NCBI GenBank assembly: GCA_026770025.1
Contig: JAMXDE010000009.1
Span: forward strand, 1,897,001 to 1,961,000
DNA from: Craspedostauros australis
Lineage: Eukaryota > Bacillariophyta > Bacillariophyceae > Mastogloiales > Achnanthaceae
Direction of reading: 5' to 3'
Length of the DNA: 64,000 nt
Part shown: positions 40,937 to 51,275 of the stretch, piece by piece
How positions within the stretch are numbered: position 1 is the first letter of the stretch
Layout: every line of letters starts with the position of its first letter
The notes under the pieces: model-generated
What the model was told of the DNA's origin: nothing
Database searches by the model: none
Seen by the model: only the letters and a program-made list of their open reading frames with translations
Made by a program: the position numbers and the translations under genes

Positions 40937-41697
40937 AGCGAGAATAGAGGGCAAATGAAGTCCGGTTGTGTCCGGCTTTGCCTTCCAGTGTCGGACTTTG
41001 GCAGGTCAAAAGGGGAAGTGAAACTGCCAACGTCAGCACGGTTAAACGTAGTGTGACCACGAACGTAGATGAGACGATTGAGAATGTGTTTTGAGTTGAT
41101 TTGGTGGTTGTAAAGCTTGAGTTTTGTAAGATTGTTGTTTTTATGAGATTGTTTTGGTTGAAGGTTGGAGAGGAAAACGAGATGGGCTGGTCATCACACT
41201 GCTCTGCTGTTGGTTGTCGCTGTTCATGGTCTTGTACATTTGAAAAATTGCTCCACAATCCCCAGGCGATGAGACCACGATGCTTCATTGCTCTTGGCAG
41301 GTTTGGGAGCTGATTCTCCAATTGTTGGAGTGAAGGTGCGAGTGTTCCATGTCTTAGTCTTGTTCCAATTTTGCAGGATAGTCTTGCTTTTTATCCAAGA
41401 CCGGCACATCCTGCATGGAAGATGTCAGTTTCATACATATGTAATCTTGGAACACATGGCAAAGAGGCAAGTGAGAAGCATCAACTGTGCATGCAGGATG
41501 AGTCATGCACTTGTATTCTTGCAGACAGATGCCTTCACATATGTAGTCTTTTTTGGAGGTAGAGTGCCTGTCCATTTGTTGCTCAATCGTGTGTACTGGT
41601 GGTAGTACAGACAATTCGGTCACCGGTCAATGGGGACATGAAGGGAAAAATACCAATTTTCAGCAATTTTTCAGTGACATCATGGTATATTGCAACT
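40937..41697 (-). repeat. 5' LTR of copia element
   Basis: 761-bp partner of 32236-32996. It should contain the promoter and polyadenylation signals; none was marked with confidence. Confidence 0.95.
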
Positions 41698-41770
41698 GGG
41701 GGCATGTGGGATGAACCTTTTGTGCTTGCTAAAGTTGGGCTATTTGTTACTACTAAGTGGGACGGGCTAA

Positions 41771-42252
41771 TTAGTGTGTGTGCTGTTCATCTGCTTGGGC
41801 GATGGCACGTTCGCGTGCTTCTTGCATCGCGACAACCACGTCAAACGAGGGGAAACCGTTGCTCAATTCAATTTGGGTGAGGATGGCAACCGCGTTGAAT
41901 GCAAGGCGATGCTTGTTGACGTGGTGCCGCCACTTCAGGTGCATGCATTGCCAGTGCTTGATTCGCCTGTTGACCGTTTCGTGGCGGCACCGCATGATGC
42001 CATCCGCGCGAAAAGTTGGGGGGAACACACAAGGGTCCCCACGGTATCCGGCATCTGCGACGACGACTTCGTGTTGCACTAATTTCGGCTTCAGGCCCAG
42101 GCGGAAGATCGAAAGATCGTTCAACAGGCCACACGGGAAAGGCCCATTCGCCCAAACAATCTTGCCCGTAGAAATCGCAACAGCCAACTCGTAACGCAAA
42201 CCGGCAGCGCGAAATTTGAACGAGTACCACTTCTTGTCAAACGGTTTTGGTT
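41771..42252 (-). pseudogene. DDE transposase remnant (Harbinger/DDE_Tnp_4-like), N-terminus lost
   Basis: The frame 42379-41771 matches the second half of DDE superfamily transposases from about 42252 on: EPKPFDKKWYSFKF, GLRYELAVAISTGKIVWANG, a catalytic Asp in VVVADAGYRG, and a Glu in RCRHETVNRRIK. The helix-turn-helix region and first catalytic Asp are missing. Upstream of TEPKPF the frame loses homology and overlaps the start of the + strand gene, so a breakpoint lies near 42252. The copia element inserted 70 bp beyond its 3' end. Confidence 0.75.
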
Positions 42253-42393
42253 CGGTACGCCTCCCCACCAGTCGGCGAAACCGAAGTCGCGACAACTGCC
42301 CGTCCGTCCGCCCCACCAACCCGGGCGCACGTCGCGGCACCTGTCCCCACCCATCCGCCACCAACCCCCAGACCTGCATACGACGCGGCGAGC

Positions 42394-43691
42394 ATGATGA
42401 CTGTTGCTCCTCCTGAGCCCTCGTCTGTTCCTGTGGCTTCTCCTGCTGCTGTTCGTCCTGCCTCTGCTACCGGCATGCTTATGAACACTTCCGTATCTGG
42501 GACACCCTTGCAAGAGGGTCCGAGTCGTGCGCAATCCATTTCTGATTGGATGAACAAGAACAGCCTGGTCTTCTTACCTGCTGTGCGTCACGTGTACTCT
42601 CCTCAAGGCCATGGCGAGGTTTTCGAAATCACTTTCGAATTGCCAGGTGGGACTTGCTACGGTGACGTCAAAGCGTCCATCAAGGACCAAGGACGTGTTT
42701 TGGAGGTGGGGTTGAAGCAGAACCACGAACTCGGGTCATCTGCGACTACGGACAAGGAGCTGCTTGACCGCCTGAATGAGAAGCTGCCTCCAAACTTCAA
42801 CAAGCGTTCTTTTCAGGGCCAACGCGAGCGGGGCGAGTCGTATGCGCTTGCTGTCCGCAGGATGTGTCGCGGACACCCCCAACCCTACCGCATTCACAGG
42901 GAGATTCTCCCCATCCAAGTGAGTGACCGTTTTGAGATGACTCCAGATCATGCAATGCACGGTGTGGACTTCCTCAATCCGGGTGTCAATCTCAACGACC
43001 GCAACAGCGACGTGGAGGCTGATGCGCCTCTCTTGATTGTTCGGTTGGTACCGGTGTACTCTGCGAATCCGGTGGTGCACAGCGCCACCAACTTGGCACG
43101 CTACGGGCGCAAGGCGGAGAATAACACAACTAAGCATTCCGCGGGCATCACAATGGATGGGGATGACTACTCCTCGCTTGAGGAGGACGAAGTCACATTT
43201 GTTCCGTCCTCTGCTGTTCGTCCGCCGATTCCACAAGGCCGCCGAGGAACCGGATTCGGAGTATGTTACGAGGTAAGCCCCATCGATGCCACACTCGCCT
43301 CTTGTGCATGACATGAACTTGCACACTCACACCTGCTTTCTTTTTGTTCCCGATTGGCCAGTCTGCTCCTTCGCCACCTCGTGCGTCCGTGCACAGGATG
43401 ACAGTCTCTCGTCGCCCTGCGCGCCGTTCTGCTTCTCGCAAACGTGCTCCCTGTGCCATGGCATGCCGTTCCAGCCCAGCCGCTGTTCCTTCCGTCCCTG
43501 TCTCGGTCGTGGTGCCGCCTCCTGTTCCCTCCTGCGCCCGTGCACCGCGCATCGCTAAAACGAAGCGTAGAAAGCGTGAGGCCGTGTTGATTGACCTCCA
43601 CATGGACACCGAGAGCGATAGCGATTTCGAAGTCGTACCAGCACCCGCGAACTTGAAAACAGGCGATGACGACAGCACAGAGACCGAGTGA
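42394..43691 (+). CDS. Hypothetical two-exon protein, beta-rich core, basic tail
   Basis: Exons 42394-43272 and 43362-43691 join over an 89-nt intron (GAG|GTAAGC ... GGCCAG) in phase 0, giving 402 residues. The start is the first ATG (MMTVAPPEP); the frame is open to 42247 without ATG and is Pro-rich, so the gene may be 5'-truncated at the transposase junction. The core (from WMNKNSLVFLPAV to NLARYG) is predicted beta-rich; FEITFELPGG ... GRVLEVGLKQ recalls small heat-shock-type sandwiches only faintly. The tail is Ser/Arg/Lys-rich (SRRPARRSASRKRAP, KTKRRKR) and then acidic, consistent with nuclear location. It might be an accessory gene of a DNA transposon; that is an inference from position. 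Confidence 0.6.
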
Positions 43692-44142
43692 GACTATCCC
43701 GACCACCCCTGAACACACGAACAAGAATAACACTATTAGCGAATAACTCTAATCACCATGATCACACTAGGACGATTTGGTGTCTACGGTAGTTCCTTCT
43801 AGATAGTCTACTTTGTTGCAACGGATTACTTGGACTACTATTGGAGTCCCATCAGCAAACCGACCAATATGTGGTCTTTACCGCGGTTCCCAAGCACGAT
43901 TGCCGCTAACGCGGTTGCAATTTTCTGACAGTCGCCATCATCTCGCTGACTGCTGCGTGCGTCATCGTACGACCTGCGCCAAACCGTAAACTGGGTCACG
44001 ATAACGCTAGTTGTAGAGTTTTGGCCCCTTGTTGCCACTGGTTTGCTTGCTTTTGGGAGAAACGGCGATTGTACATTTAGAGCTATTTCGTGTTTACTCT
44101 CGCTGATCCGTCTTCTACGTCACAGGGGACGGATTCCACGTC
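43692..44142. other. Intergenic with repeat-family copy
   Basis: It contains the dispersed repeat described separately; otherwise no gene is seen. Confidence 0.5.
43839..44025 (-). repeat. Dispersed repeat family, longest copy
   Basis: On the minus strand a 66-codon frame contains TQFTVWRRSYDDA and GNRGKDHILVG. The first block recurs at 51176-51237 and the second at 31321-31376. Conservation at protein level suggests remnants of a coding sequence of unknown family. Confidence 0.55.
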
Positions 44143-45381
44143 ATGCAAAACGAGTCACAACAGAGGAAGAGACATCGTGTGACTCTTCCTCCACAAGACA
44201 ACGTGATGACCGTGCGAAGCAACAACAGAATGCCAGCAGATCCGAAGGTTCGTCATCTCGCAGTCAGCAACTCCACTGGCAAGGCTCCGTCATTCCGGTC
44301 AACCACCATTTGCAATCTTTGCATGTCATCTGCGCCCGGCCTCGCGTCTGAATCTCTTTGTTCTCGTACACAACTGCAGAGCAGAGCAGAGTGGAGCAGC
44401 TCCATCGCTTCCACTTCTTGCACTGCTTCCTTTGGTGTCATAAAAAGGATCAGCCAACAACCAACAACCAACGATCAACGATCGATCAACGAACAACGAA
44501 CAACAAACAACAAGCAACAAGCAACCAAGAGCAGCCCACACCGTGCAGCCATCACTCCTTTCTGCCAGGCCCTTGCTGCATCCAAGCATCTCATCCTCAC
44601 GTCGGAGCTCAATGAGACGCCTGAAGGATCCAAGCACGAAGAGAATGATCAGGATGTTCAATCGGCGCCGCCCTCCATCGCATCTCCGCAACCTCATCTG
44701 CAGCCCCATCTGCTGCCAGAATCTGATGCTGCTGCGCCCCATGATGCAGATGATTACTCATGGCACCGACCCAACAAGGGCAGCATCTTGAAAGACTCCA
44801 CCCTTCTGCAACAGCAGACGCCAGTACCAACACGGCACCGCGGACAGCAGCAGCAGGTGCTCCATCACAGCACCAAGAAACGGTGCATGGCTGCTGCACC
44901 TACTCAGAACCTCAAACACACATGGTGGACCCACGCCAGGCAGTGCTGTATCTTCCAGACCGCGTTCCCGATCCCAGAGGACGGATACGCTGAGGATTTC
45001 TCGCATCTGCAGTACGCCATCACATGCATGTTCAATCTCGGCTTGTGCCACCACCTCTTGGCCGTCCAGGAATGTTCGCAACAACACAGCAGCCTCCGCA
45101 TCTCCAAGTGCCTCTACGAACTGGCGTACAACCTCCTGACAGAGCCTCAGGTGGCGACAAGCAATGTGCGCAACATCTTCCCCCTGGCGATCCTCGACAA
45201 CTTGGGTCAGGTGCATTGACTGGATGGAAATCAAACCCAATCGAATCATTACTTTGAACAACTACTGTCAACGTTGATGTTCATCGTGGAGTACACAGAC
45301 TGCACTGAAGGCCTGGGCGGGTTCTTCTCGAATGTGATGGATCTCATGCTGCGAGATCCATTGACGGCACGGGCGGCTTAG
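44143..45381 (+). pseudogene. Diatom-type repeat-helix family member with in-frame TGA
   Basis: The frame from ATG at 44143 is low complexity to about residue 260. A helical domain typical of a large diatom-specific family follows: AFPIPEDGY, ITCMFNLGLCHHLLAV, CLYELAYNLLTEP and FPLAILDNLGQVH. It stops at TGA 45217-45219. The same frame continues for 53 codons with the family's C-terminus (HYFEQLLSTLMFIVEYTD, GGFFSNVMDLMLRDP) to TAG at 45379-45381. No AG acceptor occurs between the stop and the restart of homology, so splicing does not explain it. Family members usually have Arg after the His, so CGA to TGA is likely. The N-terminal low-complexity part may be mis-predicted. Confidence 0.65.
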
Positions 45382-46050
45382 CCACTGCAGCACATGCGAT
45401 CTGCTTTGCACACAAATCAGGGAACTGCATCAGCATCACAGTGCACGGTGCAGATATATATATATATATAAACAATAGAGCAGTCCGAGTCAATGGTTTT
45501 CACAAGCAGCAAGAGCATGCATGGAGTACGCGAATGAGTGAAGTCTACGAGCAGTACATGGAGTAGTGGACTGTGCTCTTAGTGTACGAGTATGTAACAT
45601 ATTATAGGAGCTGCACTAGCACATCACAACATAGCATAGCATAGCATACGAGCATTGCGTGGTGTGTATCGTTGCGCTCTGCTCTACTCTACTCTGCTCC
45701 ACCAATACATGACGATCGTGCTAGTGGCAGTGCTGTCGGCAGGGCACGAGCAGAGATGAATGATCGGAGGATGCATCGTTGGTGCTCCAGTGACGAGTAC
45801 AGACACGTGGACTTGATGGCAGCAAAGATTGTGAGGGTTGCACATGTATGATGAAAAGGAAGTGGAGTACTGGCATGGTACGATGTGGTACAGATGTACG
45901 AGTGCGGTACCAACAAAGAGGAGCCTTTGCCATTCGATTGGTTTGCGCAACACACACCGATTGTGCTGGCGCTCCGATCGACGCAGTTGAGGCCTTGGAG
46001 CGTTTTTTGTGTGTGGTTCGGCTGGAATTTTTCCGACCAGAGCGGCACAA
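45382..46050. other. Intergenic, simple repeats
   Basis: It includes an (AT)n run at 45454-45470 and CATAG repeats near 45634-45650. No supported gene; long minus-strand frames near 45684-46208 read through tandem repeats. Confidence 0.5.
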
Positions 46051-46122
46051 CACAACGCGGTGGCTCCACAACGCGGTGGCTCCACAACGCGGTGGCTCCA
46101 CAACGCGGTGGCTCCACAACGC
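46051..46122. repeat. 16-bp tandem repeat, four and a half copies
   Basis: The unit CACAACGCGGTGGCTC is repeated exactly four times (46051-46114), then half a unit. It lies 200 bp downstream of the mariner transposase stop codon. Confidence 0.95.
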
Positions 46123-46315
46123 ATACCATTCACGACACAAAAATAACGGTCCTCGTCACAAAAATCACACCACTCATCACAAAACACAAAAAAACTCAAA
46201 CACAACACATCACATCACATCACAATCCTCCATGCCATCAAGCAGACGATGCGCACACAACCATTCAAACCACAGGTGTGTCTAAAACATATAATACTAC
46301 TACTTCGACTTGCAT

Positions 46316-46428
46316 TTACATCTCTGCTGTGTTGGTATCCTGCTCTGCCTTGCTGTGATGCTCGGTCTTGCCAACGAACATGGCCACTTTGAATGTATTC
46401 ATGGTGGGTGCTGCTTCGGTCTTGCTGC

Positions 46429-46461
<33 letters not shown>

Positions 46462-48934
46462 GAGGCTCAATGATCTCGGCTTTGCTCTTGCTGGGCGTCT
46501 TCTTCTTCTTGCCTTTCTTCTGTTGCTCAGCCTCCTCGTTGGCTTTGGTGGTCACAACGATTTGCTTCTCCAGCAACGGAATGAGGCTGCTGGTTGTTCG
46601 CAGGTTCGTTTTCAGGCACTGCAGTCCACTGACAGCCATCACCTTGAGCGCATCATTGTACATACCTTTGATGTCAGGCTTGGCGTATTTGAAGCCAGCT
46701 GATTTGCCTTTGTTGCCTGTTGCAGCTGGTTTCTTGGTGGTTGCGTTGGTTGCCTCCTCCTCCTCCAACACGAAGTCCGTGTGAGACACGGTAACGCCGA
46801 TCTTGTTGCCGTTCTTGTCAGTTTCGGTGAACGTTTGTTTCCGCACATTCATGCTCAGGCCCTTGCGCTCCATCACAAATTCGTCACCTCCTTCCGCAGC
46901 ACAAATTGCGTAGGCGATCTGATGGTGGCAAACATACGCACTTGCCAGCTTGTCCAGCCCAAATTGCTCCCAACAGGTTTCGCAAGCACCCCACAACGCA
47001 TCAGTGGTGAACATGCGACTCCTGTTGTGCTTACCTTGATATGCTGACACGTGTTTTGACATTGCTGGGAATATCGCATCGTCTTTCACATTCGTGATGG
47101 GAGAATTTGGTGGTTGCAGTCGTAAGTGCCATCCGCGACTGTCGAACTCTTCATTGATGAACCTAAGTAGTTCCGTGTCTCTGTGTGGCCCCGCACCATC
47201 CATCTGGTACCGAATCACCACGTTTTTTCCCGTCTCGGCCTTGATTTTGCTGGCGAGCGAATCCAGTGCGGGGATTTCTGTTTCGCAGAAGAATTTCTTG
47301 AGGCTGTACTTCGGCTTGGGCTTATCAGGCGCACCAACTGATTCCTTGCTGCCCGTGATCTCCAGTGCTTGGAAGTACAGTTCACCCTTCACACGAGAGA
47401 TTTTGTTGGGATCAGGAAGGTGTTTGTACTTGGTTGGCGAGACCCAAGTTCGCTTGTACGTATTCTTCTGCGCTGGGACCATGCGCCCAACACGTTCAAA
47501 GCTGACCCGATACGCCTTTCCTCCTTGCGCAAAGGAGTTACCTGTTGGTGCGAACGCTGTTGATGCAATCGCCATGGTCTTTTCAATGTGGCACTTGTGG
47601 TGCACAGGGTGGTCGATAGGCTTAACTCCCATCTGGGGCACATGTTTGAGGTTGCGCCGAGCGACAATAGAGTAGAACCACTTTTCGTCCATGTGGACAA
47701 CAACAACTTGCGTATTCGGGAACAGCTGCGCTGATTCCCAGAACACACAGAAGTCCTTGGCCCAGATCTCGCGCTTCATCTTCGTGGTGCCATTGATCAG
47801 AGGGAGCATTGTTGTAGAGCGGTATTCGCTGCCCTCCAAACCCATCACGTACGTTCGAATGGTCTCTGCGCTAACACATTCGACATTGCCCCTTCCTGCT
47901 AGTTCGTGTGCAATATCGTCCCACGAGAGTGCGCCACCGCATTGTCGCATCACATCCTGGAGGTCGTATTGGAGGAATGGACCGCGCTCCAACCACAAAT
48001 CGGACAGGGCTTTCGCAGATGCCAGCTCCTCAGGCAAAGCAGAAGCAAATGCAGATGAGATGTTGTCAGACTTCAACCGTTGTTGTGGATGTTTCAGCCT
48101 CAACTGCTTAGCGAAGGCAGCGCGTGGCGTGAAGCATTGTTGTTGTTTCTGGGAGCTGGTGAAGATGCTCCTGCCTGTGTCGCTGCGCTTCTTCCGTTCG
48201 AAGTTGTTCTGTTGGAACTTTCGGATGTTGCTGGCGACAGTAGAAGTGCCAATATCCCAAGCATGGGCGATCAATTTTGCATTGGCTGGGATCCCACCCA
48301 AATTGAAGTAGAGAACGATGTAGTTGTGCTTTTCTTGCCTATCAAGTTGTTTCTTGCTATTGGTGGTCTTAGTGTTGCTACGCCCTCCATCCTTTCGCAA
48401 CCATCCTTTCGTTGTTGGACCTTTCTTCATCTGCTTCTTGAGATGGGCGATTGCCATTTCTTTCTGTTGACGTGAGACCTCCAGAAAAGCAGCGATTTTG
48501 GCTTCTTGCGATTCCATGGTAGTTGGGGATGGTGTGGGGGGCTCAGCCTTGTTGTTGGCACGCGTGGCAGCGACGGAGTGATGCTGGGGAGAAAGGAGGG
48601 AAGGCTTAGCAAGGCCACCAGCGTTTGGAGTCTGTGCGAAGGTAGCAAGGCTGTGTGGCGCGCACAGATCCTCACGAACGATGTACATGTGCCCTCTGGA
48701 CATCACTGGGGTCACCATGACCATCTCCACCTCTCCTGGTGCAAGAGGCCCATCACGTTTGACGGTAGCGCCCTTAACAGTCAGCTTCATCAGCGACTGG
48801 ACATGGCACACACCGAGGTCATGAACCCTGCCACGTGAGTCCGTGTGGGATGACACCTTCACACAGTCACCAGCGAGCATCATGCTTGCAAGGTGAAGAG
48901 TACAGTGATTGCAGGATGATACAACTATGTCCAA
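46316..48934 (-). CDS. Mariner-type (DD39D) transposase with N-terminal extension
   Basis: 872 residues in one frame. Catalytic motifs are VVHMDEKWFYS (about 415), YQMDGAGPH (about 577) and PPNSPITNVKDD (about 615), with 38-39 residues between the second and third Asp, as in plant-type mariner elements. These enzymes cut and paste at TA sites. The middle (about 195-330) should be the helix-turn-helix DNA-binding part. Residues 1-135 are an extra segment (DCVKVSSHTDSRG ... GHMYIVRED) not seen in ordinary mariners; an alternative start is MESQEAKIAAF at about residue 140. The C-terminus carries Lys-rich and polyAsn runs. No terminal inverted repeats could be matched in the flanks, so the element ends are undefined. 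The frame is intact. Confidence 0.82.
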
Positions 48935-49465
48935 TGTGGGTGAAGGTTGATAGAACTGTGTTATTGTGTGTGCTTGTTTGAAGTGATGGTTTACAAAGTT
49001 AAGTTTGTTGAGATTATGAGCTCATCAATAAGAGCTCATCATCTTCCTGTTTTCTACTTCTTGGCTCCACTAATGGTGCTATTCACCATTGTCCATCGTG
49101 TTGTAACCATGCCAAACTGCTGGTTACTCCTGCTAATTAGTGTATCTGCGTCCAAACATGTGCTATGACACATGTTTGGAGGTCTAATAGAGTCTCTTTG
49201 ATCCTCTTGGATCATCTTCCTAATTTTGTCTTGGGTCTGAAACCCGCATCACATTTTCCGAATTCTATCGAGTAGTTTTCTTGGATCTTTCGAATCGAAG
49301 TGTGACTGACACAAAGGACTCAAAACTCGAACAACGATTGGATTGATTCAGCACACATGGCCTAACAACAAGGGAACTCATGGTGAATACTAGCTGTGTG
49401 CCAATAGAGGTTGCAAGCTGATTGTACAAGATTGGCTGGTCATGACGCACACCAGGCACACAAGG
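48935..49465. other. Transposase upstream flank with inverted repeats
   Basis: No gene. Two perfect inverted repeats occur: 49072-49090 (7-bp stem, 5-nt loop) and 49151-49180 (12-bp stem, 6-nt loop). A direct repeat of GAGCTCATCA at 49018-49042 is also present. Confidence 0.6.
49151..49180. repeat. Perfect 12-bp inverted repeat
   Basis: TCCAAACATGTG, loop CTATGA, CACATGTTTGGA. It could form a hairpin; not followed by a T-run, and its role is unknown. Confidence 0.9.
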
Positions 49466-49466
49466 A

Positions 49467-49675
49467 GAACAGCACAGCACAGCACAGCACAGCACAGCAC
49501 AGCACAGCACAGCGCAGCGCAGCACGGCGCAGCACGGCGCAGCGCACCACAGAACAGCACAGCACAGCACAGCACAGCACAGCACAGCACAGCACAGCAC
49601 AGCACAGCACAGCACAGCACAGCGCATCACCAGTCATCGACGCGCAGCACGGCGCAGCGCACCACAGAACAGCAT
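49467..49675. repeat. (CAGCA)n pentanucleotide array with a duplicated variant block
   Basis: Long perfect CAGCA runs are interrupted by a GCGCAGCACGGCGCAG-type block ending CACAGAACAGCA. That block occurs both at about 49517-49550 and again at 49641-49673. All apparent Cys/Ala-rich or Ser/Thr/Gln/His-rich frames here are by-products of the repeat. Confidence 0.92.
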
Positions 49676-50124
49676 GGACAACACAGGAGGATGGTCACAA
49701 GGTGCCTTGTACCATCCACTCTTTCCTTTGTGGGAAGGTCACAGTCATTCTACATTCTGTGCAAGCTATGACTACAAGCAGCAGAGAAACAGGAGGAACT
49801 CGTTTGACATGCGCTGTCTTTTCTGTGTTCACTTTGTGAGGAGGATTTTGTGCCTCCGCTTTGTCGTTGTGGAATGGAGGCGCAATTCGGGACTCGAAAA
49901 GTGTTCTCATTGGTTGGCACATTCGGCAGAATTGTGGTTAATCTCCATGGCCCCCAACAGCAAAAACTGTTTGAGAACACCAAACACAACACAACAACAC
50001 GACAATGGAGAAACACAACAAAACTCCTCAAGCGCCGTCGAACAGCATCATCGTCACTGCCACAACCAGCGGTCCAGTGCAAGATCTGAGCACATGGGCG
50101 GAACCGCCATGGAAAGATTGGTAG

Positions 50125-50920
50125 ATGAGCGAGAGGGGGTTGCCGGAGTGGTTGATTTGGGGCCGTCGCAGGCCCACGCGCAAACGATACGATTCGGAGG
50201 AACATCAGCTCGTTGGATATGGTCTCTGCCTGGAATGCACAGGCCATTCCAACGACCATGGATGGGCAAGACGTATCCAAGAGGATACGATGAAGATGCA
50301 CACGAAGTTTGAGGGTCGGGGGTAGCCTGGAAGGTGCCCTCCGCAAGAAACAAGTGGAGGGCAAGAGTTTTTTGGTGGGTGGCGGCGGACACATCACGTG
50401 ACTTGGGTGGTGATGGGCGCCATTGACAAGTCACCCAGATCGCCAAGCTACCCATCGCAGATGTGTTCAGAATCAAATCAGGAACAAGGATATGGAGGAG
50501 ATTCCGAGTAGGATTGTCTGGAAGAGGCTGCAGCCTGGGATGCACACAAAATGGTGTTTTTGGGGTGTCGCAAAAACTCCATGTTGGCGTCAGCCCATGG
50601 AGATGTACCTTTGGAGGTATGAACGCCCCAACCATTTTGAACACATCAGTGTGTCGCCAGAGAACGTGGTAACGCATGAGGGGCATGTGAAGAAGCTGCA
50701 AGGGTCCTATCGACGAGATACGGATCCAAATCCAAACGGCATGCGCGTCGGAATCGGGTGTTCGAAATTTCTGCGTTTCAGTGCAGGGACAGTTTGGAGT
50801 GTGAAATGCACATTGGACTCGGAGCGCTTCATGGAGTGGATAGATGGGGGGTATCCGGAGCCAGTGTGGTGCGCAGATTGTGAAAATGCCAGGGATGATA
50901 ATGATGATCATGGGTGGTGA
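50125..50920 (+). pseudogene. Unrecognised coding-like fragments
   Basis: Two frames (50125-50325 and 50423-50920) end in related segments: LCLECTGHSNDHGW and CADCENARDDNDDHGW. The second is Trp-rich and its composition looks coding (MEMYLWRYERPNHFEHI). A 312-codon minus-strand frame overlaps. No family is recognised; these may be fragments of a transposon-encoded protein with a CxxC finger. Confidence 0.3.
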
Positions 50921-51275
50921 AGGTAGGGCAGCATGATGCCATCGAGAATTTTTCGCACCCACCACCTGACTGACAGCAAGCCAAAACGACATTAAAAATA
51001 AAGTTCATACAAATTTAACTTCGATATTCAGAATAAGCGATAGCCAAGCGTCCGAATGCACTGTCTATTTTAAATTTTAAGCGATATGGTGTCGAGATAT
51101 AACATCATAAGCAGTTGTTTGGATGGTTTTGGGCGTGCTCTATTTTAGTCTACTTTATCACGACTCATCACGAGTAAAACTCCACAACTAGTGTTATCGT
51201 GAACAGTTTACGGTTTGGCGCAGGTCGTATGATGATGACCAAAGCAGGCGAGCAGAGAAGAAGAATGAAAGATTC
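50921..51275. other. A/T-rich spacer with repeat-family fragment
   Basis: 51176-51237 matches the reverse complement of 43962-44025 (QFTVWRRSYDD when translated). The preceding 180 bp are A/T-rich, with nothing else seen. Confidence 0.5.

Larger units (their letters stand above)
32236..41697 (-). mobile_element. Ty1/copia LTR retrotransposon, intact, non-canonical LTR ends
   Basis: The 9462-bp element has 761-bp LTRs (32236-32996, 40937-41697) that read as identical, flanked by a GGGGG target duplication (32231-32235, 41698-41702). It is transcribed on the minus strand. On the sense strand the LTRs begin AGTTGC and end CTCGCT, not TG...CA. The order is 5' LTR, primer site, about 500-nt leader full of small hairpins, one 2454-codon gag-pol frame without lesions, polypurine tract, 3' LTR. 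Domain order protease-integrase-RT-RNase H defines copia. Matching LTRs and the intact frame indicate a recent and possibly active copy. Confidence 0.96.

Noticed and set aside
32109-41712. TCCCACATGC left of copia and GCATGTGGGA right of it as terminal repeats of a small element hit by copia
   Set aside because: Only 10 bp match and no target duplication was found; could be chance.
45684-46358. Overlapping 139-174-codon frames
   Set aside because: They read through the 16-bp tandem repeat and low-complexity DNA; no homology.
49265-49839. Cys/Leu-rich and Ser/Thr/Gln/His-rich frames
   Set aside because: Generated by the CAGCA pentanucleotide array.
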